Assembly (NCBI RefSeq): GCF_013426915.1
Contig: NZ_AP023181.1
Coordinates: 1,364,001-1,428,000 of the forward strand
Direction: 5' to 3'
DNA length: 64,000 nt
From: Paraburkholderia sp. PGU19
GTDB taxonomy: Bacteria; Pseudomonadota; Gammaproteobacteria; Burkholderiales; Burkholderiaceae
The notes below the pieces were generated by a model. That model saw only the letters and a list, made by a program, of their open reading frames with translations. It was not told the origin of the DNA and made no database searches. A program made the position numbers and the translations under genes. Of this stretch, positions 49,343-58,593 are shown piece by piece; the first letter of the stretch is position 1; each line of letters opens with the position of its first letter.

Positions 49343-50197
49343 ATGTCCAGCACTTTTCTTTACGGCGCGAACGTCGCCGCCAACGGCATCCGCCAGCACT
49401 ATCTTCGCTACGGCGGCACAAGCGGCGAGCGTGGCGCGCGCGCTGCCGTCATCGTGATTCCGGGCATCACGAGTCCTGCCGTTACGTGGGGCTTCGTCGG
49501 TGAAGTGTTCGGCGCGAGCTTCGACACGTATGTGATCGATGTGCGCGGGCGCGGCCTCTCGGAAGCATCGGCGGCGCTCGACTACAGCCTCGACGCGCAA
49601 GCCGACGATGTCGTCGCGCTGGCGGCAGCACTCGGTCTCGAACGCTTCGCGCTCGTCGGACATTCGATGGGTGCGCGTATCGCCGCACGCGCCGCACTGG
49701 GTGCGCCGCGTGGGCTCGAATCTGTGGTACTGGTCGATCCGCCCGTTTCCGGCCCGGGACGCCGCGCGTATCCGGGCAAACTGCCGTGGTACGTCGATTC
49801 GATGGCGCTCGCGCGCAAAGGCACGGACGCTGAAGGCATGCGCGCGTTCTGCCCGACGTGGACCGACGAAGAACTGCGCCTGCGCGCCGAGTGGCTGCAC
49901 ACGTGCGACGAGCGCGCCGTGATTGCATCGTACGAAGGCTTTCATACCGACGACTTCCACGCCGACGCCGCTCAACTGAAGGTGCCGTCGCTGCTCATCA
50001 CGGCCGAACGCGGTGACGTGGTGCGCGACGAAGACGTCGCCGAACTGCAGCGCGCAACGCCCGCGATGCAGCATGTGCGCGTGCCCGATGCCGGCCACAT
50101 GATTCCGTGGGACAACGCAGCGGGTTTCTACGAGGCGTTCGGCACCTTCCTCGGCGCTCCGTTGACGCAAAAAGCGGCCGCAGCGGCCACGATCTGA
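49343..50197 (+). CDS. nicD: N-formylmaleamate deformylase
   Basis: 284 residues (ATG 49343, CGGAGC upstream). Alpha/beta hydrolase: IVIPGITSPAVTWGF near the N-terminus, VIDVRGRGLSEAS, LVGHSMGARIAARAAL with the nucleophile serine, LLITAERGDVV with the acid, and VPDAGHMIPWDN with the histidine. NicD releases formate from N-formylmaleamate. Position between nicE and nicX fits the known nic gene order. Confidence 0.9.
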   Translation: MSSTFLYGANVAANGIRQHYLRYGGTSGERGARAAVIVIPGITSPAVTWGFVGEVFGASFDTYVIDVRGRGLSEASAALDYSLDAQADDVVALAAALGLERFALVGHSMGARIAARAALGAPRGLESVVLVDPPVSGPGRRAYPGKLPWYVDSMALARKGTDAEGMRAFCPTWTDEELRLRAEWLHTCDERAVIASYEGFHTDDFHADAAQLKVPSLLITAERGDVVRDEDVAELQRATPAMQHVRVPDAGHMIPWDNAAGFYEAFGTFLGAPLTQKAAAAATI

Positions 50198-50219
50198 CGC
50201 ATCCATTGGAGAACACACG

Positions 50220-51251
50220 ATGTCCATCAGCGACTATCAACTGATCGAAGCGTGGAAGGAAGTGCTCACGCTCTCGCGTCTCGAAGCAGGCCAGACGGTC
50301 ACGATCCTGACGAGCGCCGCCACGCATCCGCAGACGCTCGCGTGCGCGCTGATCGCCACGCAGTCGATGGGCGCGATCGTCAACCGGCTCGATTTGCCGC
50401 CCGTAAACGGCGACAAAGCCTTCAGCCGCGATTCACTCGCGTATCTCGGCGCGACGCCGCTCACGGGCAACCGCGCGGCCATCGCGGCGCTCAAGGAAAG
50501 CGATCTCGTGCTGGACCTGATGACGCTGCTGTTCTCACCCGAACAACACGACATCCTGAAGTCGGGCACAAAAATCCTGCTCGCAGTCGAGCCGCCCGAA
50601 GTGCTCGCGCGCCTCGTGCCGACCGTCGCGGACCGCGAGCGCGTACTCGCCGCGACGAAGAAGATCGGCGCCGCGCGCGAGATGCGCGTGTCGTCGCCGG
50701 CGGGCACGGCGCTCGTGTGTCCGATGGGCGAGTTCGGGCCGATTGCCGAATACGGCTTCGTCGATGAGCCAGGCCGCTGGGACCACTGGCCGAGCGGCTT
50801 CGCGCTCACGTTCCCGAACGACCGCACTGCGCACGGCACGATCGTGATCGATCGCGGCGACATCCTGCTACCGCAAAAGCGCTACGTAAGCGAACCCATC
50901 GTGCTGACGGTGGAAGGCGGCTATGCGACGAAGATCGAAGGCGGCGTCGATGCGGCCTTGCTGCGCGACTACATGGAAACCTTCAACGACCCGGAAGGCT
51001 ACGCAATCTCGCACATCGGCTGGGGTTTGCAGCCGCGCGCGCGCTGGTCGACGCTCGGCCTCTACGACCGCGAGGCGACCATTGGCATGGACGCGCGCGC
51101 GTTCGAGGGCAACTTCCTGTTTTCGCTCGGACCGAACAACGAAGGCGGCGGCAGCCGCACCACGACGTGTCATATCGACATTCCGCTGCGCGGCTGCACC
51201 GTGAAGCTCGACGATGAAGTCGTCGTGCGCGACGGCCGCGTGGTCGCCTGA
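50220..51251 (+). CDS. nicX: 2,5-Dihydroxypyridine 5,6-dioxygenase
   Basis: 343 residues with ribosome site TTGGAGAA. It cleaves the pyridine ring of 2,5-dihydroxypyridine to N-formylmaleamate with Fe(II) and oxygen. Candidate metal ligands lie in GRWDHWPSGFALTF, EGYAISHIGWGLQPRAR and TTTCHIDIPLRG. The leucine aminopeptidase-like fold of this family agrees with the VDEPGRWDHW and EGGVDAALLR stretches. Intact and central to the pathway. Confidence 0.92.
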   Translation: MSISDYQLIEAWKEVLTLSRLEAGQTVTILTSAATHPQTLACALIATQSMGAIVNRLDLPPVNGDKAFSRDSLAYLGATPLTGNRAAIAALKESDLVLDLMTLLFSPEQHDILKSGTKILLAVEPPEVLARLVPTVADRERVLAATKKIGAAREMRVSSPAGTALVCPMGEFGPIAEYGFVDEPGRWDHWPSGFALTFPNDRTAHGTIVIDRGDILLPQKRYVSEPIVLTVEGGYATKIEGGVDAALLRDYMETFNDPEGYAISHIGWGLQPRARWSTLGLYDREATIGMDARAFEGNFLFSLGPNNEGGGSRTTTCHIDIPLRGCTVKLDDEVVVRDGRVVA

Positions 51252-51294
51252 AAGCATGAGCGCATGAGCGCAACCTCGACACCGGACACCCACC

Positions 51295-51939
51295 ATGACT
51301 GATCTCTCGCAACACGCCGAAGCCAATGTCTACCGGCAACAGGGCTTCGGCACACCGTTACCCGTGCACGGCAACATCGGCCTTTTGATCATCGACTTCG
51401 TGGTCGGCTTTGCGGACCCCAATACCTTCGGCGGCGGCAACATCCAGCCCGCCATCGCGCGTACGCAGGATGCGCTCGCGCTGGCGCGCCGAAATGGCTG
51501 GCCCGTCGCGCACAGCCGCATCGTCTACGCGGACGACGGCAGCGACGACAACGTGTTCTCGCTGAAAGTGCCCGGCATGGCGACGCTCACGGAAGACCAT
51601 CCGAACAGCGCGATCGTGCCCGAACTGACGCCAGTGCAAGGCGAACTCGTGGTACGCAAGACGGTGCCGTCCGCGTTCTTCGGCACGCAGCTCGCGCCGT
51701 GGCTCACACAGCGCGCAGTGCAGACGCTGCTGGTCGCGGGCGCCGTCACGAGCGGCTGCGTGCGCGCGAGCGTGGTCGATGCAATGTCGTATGGCTTCCG
51801 TCCGCTGGTGCTGTCCGATTGCGTCGGCGACCGCGCGATCGAGCCGCACAACGCGAACCTGTTCGACATGCAGCAGAAGTACGCGGCCGTGATGCCGCTG
51901 GCGCAGGCCATCGCCGAGATCGAAGCGGCGCGCCGCTAA
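51295..51939 (+). CDS. nicF: Maleamate amidohydrolase
   Basis: 214 residues. Isochorismatase-like hydrolase: IGLLIIDFVVGFADPNTFGG with the catalytic aspartate, VVRKTVPSAFFGTQL with the lysine, and VAGAVTSGCVRASVVDAMSY with the nucleophile cysteine. NicF converts maleamate to maleate and ammonia. It follows nicX by 43 bases and is part of the same operon. Confidence 0.92.
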   Translation: MTDLSQHAEANVYRQQGFGTPLPVHGNIGLLIIDFVVGFADPNTFGGGNIQPAIARTQDALALARRNGWPVAHSRIVYADDGSDDNVFSLKVPGMATLTEDHPNSAIVPELTPVQGELVVRKTVPSAFFGTQLAPWLTQRAVQTLLVAGAVTSGCVRASVVDAMSYGFRPLVLSDCVGDRAIEPHNANLFDMQQKYAAVMPLAQAIAEIEAARR

Positions 51940-52038
51940 GTCCGCGCGATTTGACGTAGGGAATTTGGCCGCTTAGTTTGCTTGTTCAGCGTGAACGCGA
52001 TCGGGACGGACGCACCGTCCCCACTGGAACTCTCTGCC

Positions 52039-54318
52039 GTGAACCGCTCCGAATTGCTTGCGCGCGAAGGCTGTCTCACTGTCGCGCGACAACCCGCACA
52101 ACCCGTCAAGCCCGCGCCCGGCCAGCCTGGCAGCCTCTCGTCGTTCGTGCCCGAGGCGGCGGAAGTGTTCGTCGCGATACTCGACGACGGCCGCATTCTC
52201 GCGTTCAACGGTCACGTCGATCTCGGCACGGGTATCCGCACGTCGCTTGCGCAGATCGTCGCGGAAGAACTGGACGTGCCCGCCGCGCGCGTCGCGATGC
52301 AACTCGGGCACACGGCCGTCACGCCGAACCAGGGGCCGACCATCGCGAGCGCGTCGATCCAGATCTCCGCGACGCCGCTGCGTTGCGCCGCCGCGCAGGC
52401 GCGCCATGCATTACTGCAACTCGCAGCGAAATACTTCGACACGCAGATCGAAGCGCTCGCCACCGACAACGCCGAAGTCTTTGTCGCTGCCACGCCCGAC
52501 GCGCGCCGCGTGAGCTTTGCCGAACTCATCGCTGGCGAACGCATCGCGCTCGATCTCGACCTGAAGGCGCATGTGAAAGATCCGTCGACATATCGCGTGA
52601 TCGGCAAGTCTGCGCCGCGCGTCGACATCCCCGCCAAGGCAACGGGCATGCTCACGTTCGTGCACGATATGCGCGTGCCGGGCATGCTGCATGGACGTGT
52701 CGTGCGGCCACCGTATGCGGGCCTCGATAGTGGCGCGTTCGTCGGCGGCCTGCTCGACAGCTTGGACCGCGAATCCGTTGCGCACGTGGCGGGATTGCGT
52801 GCCGTCGTCGTGCTGGGTGACTTCATTGGGGTGGTTTGCGAGCGCGAGGAACAAGCGATACGCGCTGCGCGCGAACTGCGCGTGACATGGAAGCCATTGC
52901 CCGATCTGCCCTCGCTCGACGACCCCGCTGCCGCGATTGCAGCCGCGCCCGCCACGCGCCGCCCGCTGCTCGACGAGGGCGACGTCGAAGCCGCACGGCA
53001 CGCTCCCGACACGTTGACCCTTTCGCGCACCTACGTGTGGCCGTATCAGATGCATGGCTCGATCGGGCCATCGTGCGCGCTCGCCGATTATCGCGAGCCG
53101 GGAGCGGGCCGCGTCACCGTCTGGTCCGGCACACAGAATCCCGTCTCGCTGCGCTACGACCTCGCGACGCTTGTGGGCCGCGACGAAGCCGACATCGATA
53201 TCGTGCGGATGGAAGCCGCGGGCTGCTATGGCCGCAATTGCGCCGACGACGTATGCGGCGACGCGTTGCTGCTGTCGCGCGCGGTCGGTCAGCCGGTGCG
53301 CGTGCAGCTTTCGCGCGCCGACGAACATGCGTGGGAGCCGAAGGGGACGGGGCAAGTCGTGAACGTCACAGGCAGCGTGACACGCGATGGCCGCATGACG
53401 GGCTACGATTTCGTCACGCGTTATCCGTCGAACGATGCGCCGATGCTCGCGTCGCTGCTGACACGCGTCGTCGCCAGCGAGCCGCGCATCTTCGAAATGG
53501 GCGACCGGACGGCCGTCTCGCCGTATGTGAGTGCGAATCGCCGCTTCGTCTGCGAGGATCTGGCGCCTATCGTGCGATCCGCGTGGCTGCGCGGTGTATC
53601 GGCGCTGCCGAACTCGTTCGCGCACGATTCATTCGCCGACGAGTTGGCCGCGCTGACTGGTATCGATCAGCTCGAATTCCGCTTGCGCCATCTCGACGAT
53701 ACACGCGCCGCCGAATTGCTCGAAGCCGTTGCGAAGCGCGCTGGCTGGAAAGCGCGCACGCCGCGCAATACGCCTGTGCAAGGCGGTGAACGCTTCGTGC
53801 GTGGAAGAGGCATCGCGTACGCCCGCTATGTGCATAGCCGTTTTCCGGGCTTCGGGGCCGCCTGGGCCGCGTGGGTGGCCGAACTCGTCGTCGACCGGGT
53901 GACGGGCGAAATCCGCGTCGAGCGCATCACCATCGGCCAGGACACGGGCACGATGATCAACCCCGACGGCGTGCGTCATCAGATTCACGGCAACGTGGTG
54001 CAGGTACTGAGCCGCTCGCTGAAAGAGCGTGTGCGTTTCGCGCACGGCAAGGTCGCCAGCCGCGAATGGGGCAGTTATCCGATCCTGACTTTTCCTGAAC
54101 TGCCCGCAGTGGATGTCGTGCTGATGCCGCGCCAGGGCGAGCCGCCGCTGGGCGCGGGGGAATCGGCATCCGTGCCGGGACCGGCTGCGCTCGCGAACGC
54201 GATTTACGATGCGACGGGCGTGCGCTTCTGCGCGCCGCCCTTTACGCCCGATACGATCCGCGCAGGACTGCGCGAAGCGGGTGTGCTGCTCGACGCGCAG
54301 CGCGCGCCGCAGGTCTGA
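52039..54318 (+). CDS. Molybdopterin-binding catalytic subunit of a nicotinate-type hydroxylase
   Basis: About 759 residues from the GTG at 52039; GTG 51991 and TTG 51982 are earlier options. A xanthine-oxidase/CoxL-type protein with the molybdopterin contacts: AFNGHVDLGTGIRTSLAQIV, NQGPTIASASIQISATPL, then VRVQLSRADEHAWEPKGTGQ, DTGTMINPDG and the catalytic GAGESASVPGPAALANAIYD. It ends [18 protein letters not shown] like NicB molybdopterin domains, but carries no cytochrome part. It probably gives the catalytic function missing from the 813-residue cytochrome protein. Last gene of the plus-strand nic operon, 100 bases after nicF. Confidence 0.85.
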   Translation: MNRSELLAREGCLTVARQPAQPVKPAPGQPGSLSSFVPEAAEVFVAILDDGRILAFNGHVDLGTGIRTSLAQIVAEELDVPAARVAMQLGHTAVTPNQGPTIASASIQISATPLRCAAAQARHALLQLAAKYFDTQIEALATDNAEVFVAATPDARRVSFAELIAGERIALDLDLKAHVKDPSTYRVIGKSAPRVDIPAKATGMLTFVHDMRVPGMLHGRVVRPPYAGLDSGAFVGGLLDSLDRESVAHVAGLRAVVVLGDFIGVVCEREEQAIRAARELRVTWKPLPDLPSLDDPAAAIAAAPATRRPLLDEGDVEAARHAPDTLTLSRTYVWPYQMHGSIGPSCALADYREPGAGRVTVWSGTQNPVSLRYDLATLVGRDEADIDIVRMEAAGCYGRNCADDVCGDALLLSRAVGQPVRVQLSRADEHAWEPKGTGQVVNVTGSVTRDGRMTGYDFVTRYPSNDAPMLASLLTRVVASEPRIFEMGDRTAVSPYVSANRRFVCEDLAPIVRSAWLRGVSALPNSFAHDSFADELAALTGIDQLEFRLRHLDDTRAAELLEAVAKRAGWKARTPRNTPVQGGERFVRGRGIAYARYVHSRFPGFGAAWAAWVAELVVDRVTGEIRVERITIGQDTGTMINPDGVRHQIHGNVVQVLSRSLKERVRFAHGKVASREWGSYPILTFPELPAVDVVLMPRQGEPPLGAGESASVPGPAALANAIYDATGVRFCAPPFTPDTIRAGLREAGVLLDAQRAPQV

Positions 54319-54334
54319 CGCGCCGCCGGCACAT

Positions 54335-54778
54335 TTACTCGCCGTCCGACTCCATCATCTTGCGCAGCAGGAACAGCAAGGCCACGCGTTCGCCCGCGTT
54401 GAGCGTGCCGTAGGTGCGCTCGGTCACCTGTTTCGCGAACGGCACCGTGCGTTCGATCAGCGCGAGGCCGGCGGGTGTCGTGCGCACCAGCAGCTTGCGG
54501 CCGTCGTTCGGGTCGGGCAGGACTTCGATCAGCGCGCGCGCCTTTAGACGCTCGACCACGCCGCGAATGGTGGCCTGATCGATCGCGGTCGCCTTGACGA
54601 TGTCGTTGAGCGAGCAGCCCTGCGTCTCCTTCACCGCGCAAAGCGTGACGAATTGCGCGGCCGTGAGATCGGAATCGGGAATGGCTTCCTGAAAGATCGA
54701 CACATGACGCTGATAGGCGCGGCGCAGCAGATGGCCCACCTGATCGTGAAAGTCGTAAGAGTCCTTGTGAGACGGCAT
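54335..54778 (-). CDS. nicR: MarR-family regulator (NicR-like)
   Basis: 147 residues from the ATG at 54778 (the upstream extension is not coding). Winged helix: GHLLRRAYQRHVSIFQEAIP, FVTLCAVKETQGCSLNDIVK, AIDQATIRGVVERLKARALI, LPDPNDGRKLLVRTTPAGLA. In Pseudomonas, NicR represses the nic operons and is released by 6-hydroxynicotinate. An operator-like site AGTGTACACCCT lies at 54821-54832, about 43 bases before its start, suggesting autoregulation. Convergent with the molybdopterin subunit gene. Confidence 0.85.
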   Translation of the reverse strand: MPSHKDSYDFHDQVGHLLRRAYQRHVSIFQEAIPDSDLTAAQFVTLCAVKETQGCSLNDIVKATAIDQATIRGVVERLKARALIEVLPDPNDGRKLLVRTTPAGLALIERTVPFAKQVTERTYGTLNAGERVALLFLLRKMMESDGE

Positions 54779-54820
54779 GAACGTACGGCCTGCGACGGGC
54801 CCGATGGCTGGAAACGATGC

Positions 54821-54832
54821 AGTGTACACCCT
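54821..54832. promoter_or_regulatory. Operator-like site upstream of nicR
   Basis: AGTGTACACCCT (reverse AGGGTGTACACT) matches the AGCGTRTACRYT-type family found in the nicC-nicE and nicT promoter regions. It is 43 bases upstream of the nicR start codon. Confidence 0.55.
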
Positions 54833-55060
54833 CAACCTTGGCATGCGATATGCGAGTCCAGATTGTATTTGCGCCAGATCAGTAGCCGTAAGACGAATGG
54901 TGTTCGATGTGGCGCCGCATGCGAAAGGGTCTTCCATAAGGTGTTCCTGGCCTGTGCGCGCCCTGCGGCATGACGGTGCCTGCGGCCACATGTATTGCGA
55001 AGGCCTTGTCAGCAGGCTTTTCAGGCACGTTCCAGTTCCAGCGACGACACTTCATATTTG

Positions 55061-55072
55061 AGCGCATACGCA
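55061..55072. promoter_or_regulatory. Operator-like site in the nicR-nicT intergenic region
   Basis: AGCGCATACGCA differs from the perfect site at 55219 (AGCGTATACGCT) at two positions. It lies 256 bases upstream of nicT. Confidence 0.45.
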
Positions 55073-55218
55073 CAAATCATGTGCGAAACCAGCACCATCC
55101 GGCGGCATTTTCCGTGTCCCTTTCGTTTTGGCAAATACCTTGTCACATATGAACGATTCACGTTTTTTCGACGCGTTCCCGAAAATCCTGAGATCTTCCG
55201 GACACCAGGGTAATTTCG

Positions 55219-55230
55219 AGCGTATACGCT
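55219..55230. promoter_or_regulatory. Perfect palindromic operator-like site before nicT
   Basis: AGCGTATACGCT is an exact 12-bp palindrome, 98 bases before the nicT start and beside an AT-rich stretch (TTATATTTTGACAT) that could hold the promoter. It is the best-conserved member of the site family. Confidence 0.6.
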
Positions 55231-55327
55231 TATATTTTGACATGCTATACAGATGACTGTGAGCGTTCGATGTGTGCACGCATCGGACGGCAAACTTCAA
55301 TTCGACCCATCCCAACAGGGAGTCCTC

Positions 55328-56638
55328 ATGTCCACCGTGCAATCCGGCAGCGCCGCTCTCTCTCCCGCCGCCACCCAACACGGCGAGCTATACCGCAAGG
55401 TCACGTTCCGCCTGATCACCATTTTCTGTCTGTGTTACTTCGCGGCCTATCTCGACCGCATCAACATCGGGCTCGCGAAGTTGCAGATGCTCGACGCGCT
55501 GAAATTCAGCGACACGATCTACGGTCTCGGCGCCGGCCTGTTCTTTGCGGGCTACATCCTGTTCGAGGTGCCGAGCAACCTGATCCTGCAGCGCGTGGGC
55601 GCCAAGTTGTGGATTGCGCGCATCATGATTACGTGGGGCATCCTGTCCGGCGCGACGATGTTCGTGAAGACCCCCGTGCAGTTCTACACCGTGCGTTTTC
55701 TGCTCGGCGTCGCCGAAGCGGGCTTCCTGCCCGGCGTGCTGCTCTATCTGACGCAGTGGTATCCCGATGCGCGGCGTGCGCGGATCGTTGCGCTGTTCAT
55801 GGTCGGCCTGCCGCTGTCGAGCATGATTGGCAGCCCGATTTCCGGCTGGATCATGCGCTTCTTCGATGGCGCGCACGGTCTTGGCGGCTGGCAATGGCTG
55901 TTCCTGATCGAAGCGCTGCCTTCCGTAGTGCTTGGCTTTGCGATCTTGCGCTGGCTGCCGAACAACATCGAATCGGCGAACTGGCTCGATGCCAACGAGA
56001 AGCGCGTCTTGCGCGCGAATCTCGATGCTGATCCTGCCGGTAACAAGAGCCATGCGCTCGGCGCGGCATTCGTCGATCCGAAGGTGTGGGCGCTTGGGCT
56101 GATCGATCTGTGTGTGTTGCTCGGGCTTTATGCTGTGAGCTTTTGGCTGCCTTCGATCTTGCGGGATACGGGCGTCAAAGACGCGTACACGATTGGCTGG
56201 CTGATGGCTGTGCCCAATGCTGTCGCTGTGATTGGCACGCTGTGGTGTGGTGCGAGTTCGGATCGGATGCGGGAGCGGCGCTGGCATATCGTGGTGCCGT
56301 TTGCCGTTGCTGCTGTTGCGCTCGCAATTGCTGCGGGCGGGTCGCATGGCACGCTGACCACTGTGCTTCTGTTCTCACTCGTGAATGCGGGCGCGGCAGC
56401 CGCAATGCCTGTGGTTTGGTCGCTGCCTTCGACTTTTTTGAAAGGGTCGGCGGCTGCGGGTGGGATTGCGTTTGCGTGTTCTATTGCCAATCTTGGCGGG
56501 TTTGGGAGTACCTATTTCATCGGATGGTTGCGGGATACTTTTCATTCGCAAAGCGCTGGGCTTTATGGGTTCGCCGTTTGCATGATTATGGGGTGTGTGC
56601 TGGCGCTTTCTTATTCGAAGCAGATGGTCAATCGTTAA
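55328..56638 (+). CDS. nicT: MFS transporter, anion:cation symporter family (NicT-like)
   Basis: 436 residues (ATG 55328, AGGGAG upstream). Twelve expected membrane segments; YLDRINIGLAKLQMLDALKF and the following YGLGAGLFFAGYILFEVPSN with RVGAKLWIARIMITWG are typical of the ACS branch (phthalate/4-hydroxyphenylacetate carriers). The central loop is short. In nic clusters NicT is a likely uptake carrier for nicotinate or 6-hydroxynicotinate. It is next to nicR with operator-like sites upstream. Confidence 0.9.
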   Translation: MSTVQSGSAALSPAATQHGELYRKVTFRLITIFCLCYFAAYLDRINIGLAKLQMLDALKFSDTIYGLGAGLFFAGYILFEVPSNLILQRVGAKLWIARIMITWGILSGATMFVKTPVQFYTVRFLLGVAEAGFLPGVLLYLTQWYPDARRARIVALFMVGLPLSSMIGSPISGWIMRFFDGAHGLGGWQWLFLIEALPSVVLGFAILRWLPNNIESANWLDANEKRVLRANLDADPAGNKSHALGAAFVDPKVWALGLIDLCVLLGLYAVSFWLPSILRDTGVKDAYTIGWLMAVPNAVAVIGTLWCGASSDRMRERRWHIVVPFAVAAVALAIAAGGSHGTLTTVLLFSLVNAGAAAAMPVVWSLPSTFLKGSAAAGGIAFACSIANLGGFGSTYFIGWLRDTFHSQSAGLYGFAVCMIMGCVLALSYSKQMVNR

Positions 56639-56768
56639 GCCTGCGGCGGGATTTGTTGGAGTTGGGGTTAGCGTTTGCTGCGCATGCTTTGAAGTTGGGT
56701 GTTTGCTCTTTCTCTGGCATCCGCGATTTGCCTTCGCACTTCAAACGTCGCCCCTGTGCGGGGCGGCA

Positions 56769-56802
56769 CCTACTTTTCTTTGCCGCCGCAAAGAAAAGTA
56801 GG
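56769..56802. terminator. Long perfect hairpin in left repeat arm
   Basis: CCTACTTTTCTTTGC pairs fully with its complement across a few bases. It lies 130 bases after nicT and may end its transcript. The matching copy is at 58409-58442 in the right arm. Confidence 0.55.
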
Positions 56803-57927
56803 GGCGGTTTCAAGATGCAAGTGCAACACTTCCGTTTAGGATACGTTGCATGGGAAAAAACTACGAACAGCTGAGCGCCGAAGAGCGCGGTGTGATCTTT
56901 ACAATGAAGTTTGAGGACAAGAGCACGCGCGAGATCGCGCGTGCGCTTGTGCGCTCACCCAGTACGATCAGTCGCGAACTGAAGCGCAATGACTGGAAAC
57001 CGGCTCACGAGCGCGCAACGATGGGACGACCGCCGATCGCCGGCGGTTACAATTCAAGGCGTGCGGGTTTGCGGGCAGGCAGACTGCGGCGCAAGCCTCG
57101 GCGGGAACGCAAGCTGCACGTCGATGGGCCGCTGTGGCCGCAGGTGCGTGAACTGCTGGCCAAATGCCATTCACCCGAGCAGATCAGTGCGCAGCTGAAG
57201 CAGGCGCATCCGGATGAGCCCACCCTGAACGTGTCTCACGAAACCATCTATCACGCCATCTATGCCATGCCTCGGGGCGAGCTCAAACGCGAGCTGATCG
57301 CGCTGCTCAGACGGGGACGCAGCACGCGCAGACCCCGCTCGCGCGGCGAAGACCGGCGTGGCAAGCTCACTGACATGGTCAGCATCCATGTGCGCCCCCC
57401 GGAGGCGAACGAGCGGGTGCTTGCCGGACACTGGGAAGGCGATCTCATCAAGGGGGCAGGAAACCGCTCGGCGGTGGGCACGCTGATCGATCGCAGCACG
57501 CTGTTCCTGATGCTGGTCAAGATGGATGACAGCACGGCGGAAGCGGCGTTGCGGGGCTACAGCGCAGCGTTTGCGCCGCTTGACCCGGAACTGCTCAAGA
57601 CGCTGACCTACGATCAGGGCAAGGAGATGGCACTGCACAAGGAACTGGCCAAAGCAACGGGCATGCGCATCTACTTCTGCGATCCACACAGCCCGTGGCA
57701 GCGCGGCATCTGTGAGAACACCAACGGTCTGTTGCGCCAGTACCTGCCCAAGGGCGCGGACCTGTCCGTGCTCTCGCAGCGCCAGCTCGACATGATTGCG
57801 ATAGAGATGAACAACCGTCCGCGCAAGACGCTCGGCTGGAGAACGCCCGCGCAAGTCTTTATTGAAAACTGCAAGAAGCAGGGAATCGAAATCAACCCCG
57901 CTGTTGCACTTGGTCTTTGAAACCGCC
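56803..57927 (+). mobile_element. Intact IS30-family insertion sequence
   Basis: About 1125 bp. Left end reads GGCGGTTTCAAGATGCAAG and the right end, read in reverse, GGCGGTTTCAAAGACCAAG; both then continue TGCAAC. A 3-bp target duplication AGG is at 56800-56802 and 57928-57930. The uninterrupted opposite arm of the long repeat shows the empty site (GTAGGCAAAAG), confirming ends and duplication. One transposase gene fills the element. Confidence 0.88.
56850..57920 (+). CDS. IS30-family transposase
   Basis: 356 residues, complete. The N-terminal helix-turn-helix (KSTREIARALVRSPSTISRE) recognises the ends; the DDE catalytic core shows VLAGHWEGDLIKGAGNRSAV with the first aspartate, LTYDQGKEMALHKELAKATG with the second, and WQRGICENTNGLLRQYLPKG with the glutamate. 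The end has NNRPRKTLGWRTPAQVF, typical of the family. No disruption is visible, so it is probably active. Confidence 0.92.
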   Translation: MGKNYEQLSAEERGVIFTMKFEDKSTREIARALVRSPSTISRELKRNDWKPAHERATMGRPPIAGGYNSRRAGLRAGRLRRKPRRERKLHVDGPLWPQVRELLAKCHSPEQISAQLKQAHPDEPTLNVSHETIYHAIYAMPRGELKRELIALLRRGRSTRRPRSRGEDRRGKLTDMVSIHVRPPEANERVLAGHWEGDLIKGAGNRSAVGTLIDRSTLFLMLVKMDDSTAEAALRGYSAAFAPLDPELLKTLTYDQGKEMALHKELAKATGMRIYFCDPHSPWQRGICENTNGLLRQYLPKGADLSVLSQRQLDMIAIEMNNRPRKTLGWRTPAQVFIENCKKQGIEINPAVALGL

Positions 57928-58593
57928 AGGCAAAAGAAAGCGGCTAACACCGCCAATCCTTGTTCCCGCCTGAGGGCCCCCAACCGGTCTTACGCTTCAC
58001 ACGGCAACATTTCTGTTCGCGTTCGTTGCCAACGCTTCGAATGACCGCCTCACCCACTTCAAACACCCAAACAAGAGCTAACGGCAGCGAATGGTTTGCG
58101 CCGCCCAAGTGGCAAACTGTGTGTAGGTTGTCGCGGCGTACACGTTAGCGCTCTTACAAGGTGGAACGCGTGCGCTATCGGTCCGAAGTGAGGCGTGGGT
58201 GTCGCTACGGCCTACACACAGTTTGCCACCTGGGCGGCCGTGGAATACCTAGCACGGCGTGCTGCGACGCGGGCGCGTGAAGAGGGTGATGAGCACCGCA
58301 AGAGCGCTGGCAACGAGCATGAGTCACGTGATTGCCGTGTGAGGCGTAAGAACCTTTGGGGGCCCTCAGGCAAACACAAGAACTGGCGGTGTGAGCCGCT
58401 TTCTTTTGCCTACTTTTCTTTGCGGCGGCAAAGAAAAGTAGGTGCCGCCCCGCACAGGGGCGACGCGTGAAGTACGAAGGCAAAGCGCGGATGCCAGCGC
58501 AAACACAAGCAAACCGAACCGCCCGTGCCACGAAAGCAACACGCGAATGCCATCAAAAGCACTAGCAAACCAACCCGCCGGACGGCAAAAACC

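Larger units (their letters stand above)
56716..58496. repeat. Long (about 285-bp) inverted repeat, left arm split by IS30
   Basis: The left arm is 56716-56802 plus 57931-58127; the right arm is 58211-58496 reversed. Both run from GGCATCCGCG through the hairpin CCTACTTTTCTTTGC...AAAGAAAAGTAGG to GGCAAACTGTGTGTAGG. The arms are similar but not identical. The spacer is about 80 bases. I believe related hairpin sequences are common between genes in Paraburkholderia; the hairpins could act as terminators. Confidence 0.75.
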
